Assembly: GCA_026545225.1 (NCBI GenBank)
Contig: CM048847.1
Location: forward strand, 248,001-312,000
Length of the DNA: 64,000 nucleotides
Reading direction: 5' to 3'
Source of the DNA: Cornus controversa
Taxonomy: Eukaryota > Streptophyta > Magnoliopsida > Cornales > Cornaceae
The notes under the pieces were generated by a model. It saw nothing but the letters and a program-made list of their open reading frames with translations. It had not been told where the DNA came from and ran no database searches. The number at the start of each line of letters is the position of its first letter. Within the stretch, counting starts at the first letter, position 1. A program made the position numbers and the translations under genes. This document shows positions 62,544 through 64,000 of this stretch, in pieces.

Positions 62544-64000
62544 TTGATTCAAAAACCGCATTCCAAGAGAAGTCGTGCCATAATACTAATCGTACGCTGC
62601 TTTTTTCAAAATGAAACCAACAAAGGGTCCCAAAGAAACGACGAGCATGTCGATCCGATATTCATCCATGTTTGTTTGAGTTGTTCTGAGTCGAAAGAAC
62701 AATTGCTTTCTATAATCAGGCATGACGACAACCGTATGGTGCTTTGTGCTAGAATTGACCATCTGGATGTCCAGAAGAATAGAGAATGACAACAACGGTT
62801 TTGAACTTGTTTCGTTTGACCTGTCCTGATTCGAAAAGTCCAATCCACGTGAAATCGTGCCATACATAGAATTATACGTTGCTTTATGCCTAATTCGACC
62901 GTGAGGACGTCCTGAATCGAAAAGAGTAATTTCTTGCTGCACCCATGAATGATCACAACCGTATGGTGCTCTATGCCAACTTCAACCATCTGGACAAGTA
63001 AAAGAAACAATTCCCAAGCTATCGATGATTTGAAACAAGTTTAGTTTAAGTTGTTCTGAGTCAAAAACCCCAGTCCTTGAGAAGTTGTGTCATAATCAGA
63101 ATCGTAAGTTTCTTCTTTCCAAATTAGACCATCAAAGCATCCAAAAGAAGTGACGAACATGTCAATCCGATCTTCATCACAACCGTATGGTGCTTTGTTC
63201 CAAATTCGACCGTTTCGACATCTAAAGGAAACAATTTGTAAGCTACCAACCATTTTAAACTTGTTTCATTTGAGCTGTTATGATTAGAAAACCACATTCC
63301 AAGAGAAGTCGTGCCATAATACTAATCGTACGCTATTTTTTTGTAAATGAAACCATCAAAGCGTCCCAAAGAAACGACGAGCATGTCGATCCGATCTTCA
63401 TCCATATTTGTTTGAGTTGTTATGAGTCGAAAAGAACAATTCCTTGCAATAACCAGGCATGACCACAACCGTGTGGTGCTTTGTCCTAGAATTGACCATC
63501 TGGATGTCTAGAAGAATAGAGAATGACAACAACGGTTTTGAACTTGTTTCGTTTGACCTGTCCTGATTCGAAAAGTCCAATCCACGTGAAATCGTGCCAT
63601 ACATAGAATTATACGTTGCATTATGCCTAATTCGACCGTGAGGACGTCCTGAATCGAAAATAGTAATTCCTTGCTGCACTCATGAATGATCACAACCGTA
63701 TGGTGCTCTATGCCAACTTCAACCATCTGGAAAAGTAAAAGAAACAATTCCCAAGCTATCGAGGATTTTAAATAAGTTTAGTTTGAGTTATTCTGATTCA
63801 AAAACCCATTCCTTGAGAAGTCGTGCCATAATCAGAATCGTAAGTTTCTTTTTTCCAAATTAGACCATCAAAGCATCCAAAAGAAGTGACGAACATGTCA
63901 ATCCGATCTTCATCACAATCGTATGGTGCTTTGTTCCAAATTCGACCGTTTGGACATCTAAAGGAAACAATTTGTAAGCTACCAACCATTTTAAACTTGT
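62544..64000. repeat. HOR 29, partial (T1, T2; runs off the window)
   Basis: T1 has 'gaaaccaacaaag' near 62618, 'ttgctttctataatc' near 62705 and 'tttcttctttcc' (C at 63115). T2 (63280) has 'cgctatttttttg' and 'gagttattctg', and is cut about 15 bases before its end. Confidence 0.9.

Larger units (their letters stand above)
1..64000. repeat. Satellite DNA array, ~736-bp monomer, 87 tandem copies
   Basis: The same ~736-bp sequence repeats head to tail from the first base to the last, always in one orientation. Monomer starts fall at 720, 1456, 2192, 2928 and so on to 63280, in steps of 736 with only six exceptions of 735 or 737, which cancel out. No unique DNA, transposon, gene or array boundary interrupts it, so every stretch without a gene here is satellite. 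I do not recognise the family. What is seen: strict tandem periodicity, near-identical copies, and higher-order structure. What is inferred: a eukaryotic centromeric or heterochromatic location, kept homogeneous by unequal exchange and gene conversion. Confidence 0.98.

Noticed and set aside
1-64000. Several hundred open frames of 60-142 codons on both strands
   Set aside because: They overlap each other in several frames, repeat with the 736-bp or 2,208-bp period, start at arbitrary codons, and show no recognisable domain, signal peptide or ordered motif. They are by-products of a young, low-stop tandem repeat.
1-64000. CRISPR array
   Set aside because: Repeats are 736 bp long with no alternation of short identical repeats and unique spacers, and there are no cas genes.
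1-64000. Tandem gene cluster such as rDNA, 5S or histone repeats
   Set aside because: I see no rRNA, tRNA or histone-like sequence in the monomer, and the internal structure is repetitive, not a gene plus spacer.
1-64000. Transposon or LTR element insertion
   Set aside because: The 736-bp phase is never broken by an insertion; every length change is a single base and is explained by hybrid monomers.
1-64000. Assembly artefact made of one duplicated unit
   Set aside because: Copies carry ordered, distinct private substitutions and different hybrids, which a mechanical duplication would not produce. The exact copy number of the most identical HORs (9552-22799) still cannot be guaranteed from sequence alone.

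Overview
The whole window is one uninterrupted tandem satellite array. I see no gene, RNA gene, mobile element or unique spacer anywhere in the 64,000 bases. The repeat is a ~736-bp monomer, and 87 head-to-tail copies fill the window exactly; the first lacks 17 bases and the last about 15. Neither array edge is present. The DNA is moderately AT-rich (GC roughly 37-40 % by eye). Unbroken long-monomer satellite with higher-order structure, and substitutions concentrated at CpG, point to a eukaryotic, CpG-methylating genome and to centromeric, pericentromeric or heterochromatic DNA. A plant is plausible, but I do not recognise the family and cannot name the organism.

Monomers fall into types that alternate. 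T1 has 'tgattcaaaaaccgc' at its start and 'gatattcatcc'. T2 has 'ctgtttttttgtaaatg' and 'accgtgtgg'. T3 has 'gaagtcttgcc', 'ggtttcgaac' and 'ccatactgcac'. In the right half there is also T4, which has a T3 start and T1/T2-like later blocks. In the left half (1 to ~33 kb) the order T1-T2-T3 makes a 2,208-bp higher-order repeat (HOR) of near-identical copies. It is interrupted only by two dimeric units (4400-5871 and 8080-9551), where a T1/T2 crossover removed exactly one monomer. From ~33 kb rightward the order breaks up into dimers, trimers, tetramers and a pentamer, with many mosaic monomers and 735/737-bp length variants. Several segmental tandem duplications (2,208, 2,209, 2,944 and 4,416 bp) are recognisable from private substitutions shared between copies.

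Each monomer is itself built from related pieces. A box 'acaaccgtatggtgct' recurs three times per monomer, about 227, 224 and 286 bp apart. A second motif, 'tgattcgaaaa', opens four blocks (C 142, D 140, A 230, B 224 bp). The monomer therefore looks like a diverged trimer of an older ~225-bp unit, one of which gained ~60 bp. Three levels result: ~225-bp subunits, the 736-bp monomer, and 2.2-kb or larger HORs.

Many open frames of 60-142 codons exist on both strands. They overlap one another, recur with the satellite period, resemble no protein family I know, and are judged non-coding. The genuinely interesting content is the recombination history of the array, the conserved box and dyads that could bind protein or position nucleosomes, and the CpG decay signature. 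I found no novel protein-coding system. Coordinates below use the 'ttgatt'/'atgatt' phase as monomer start.
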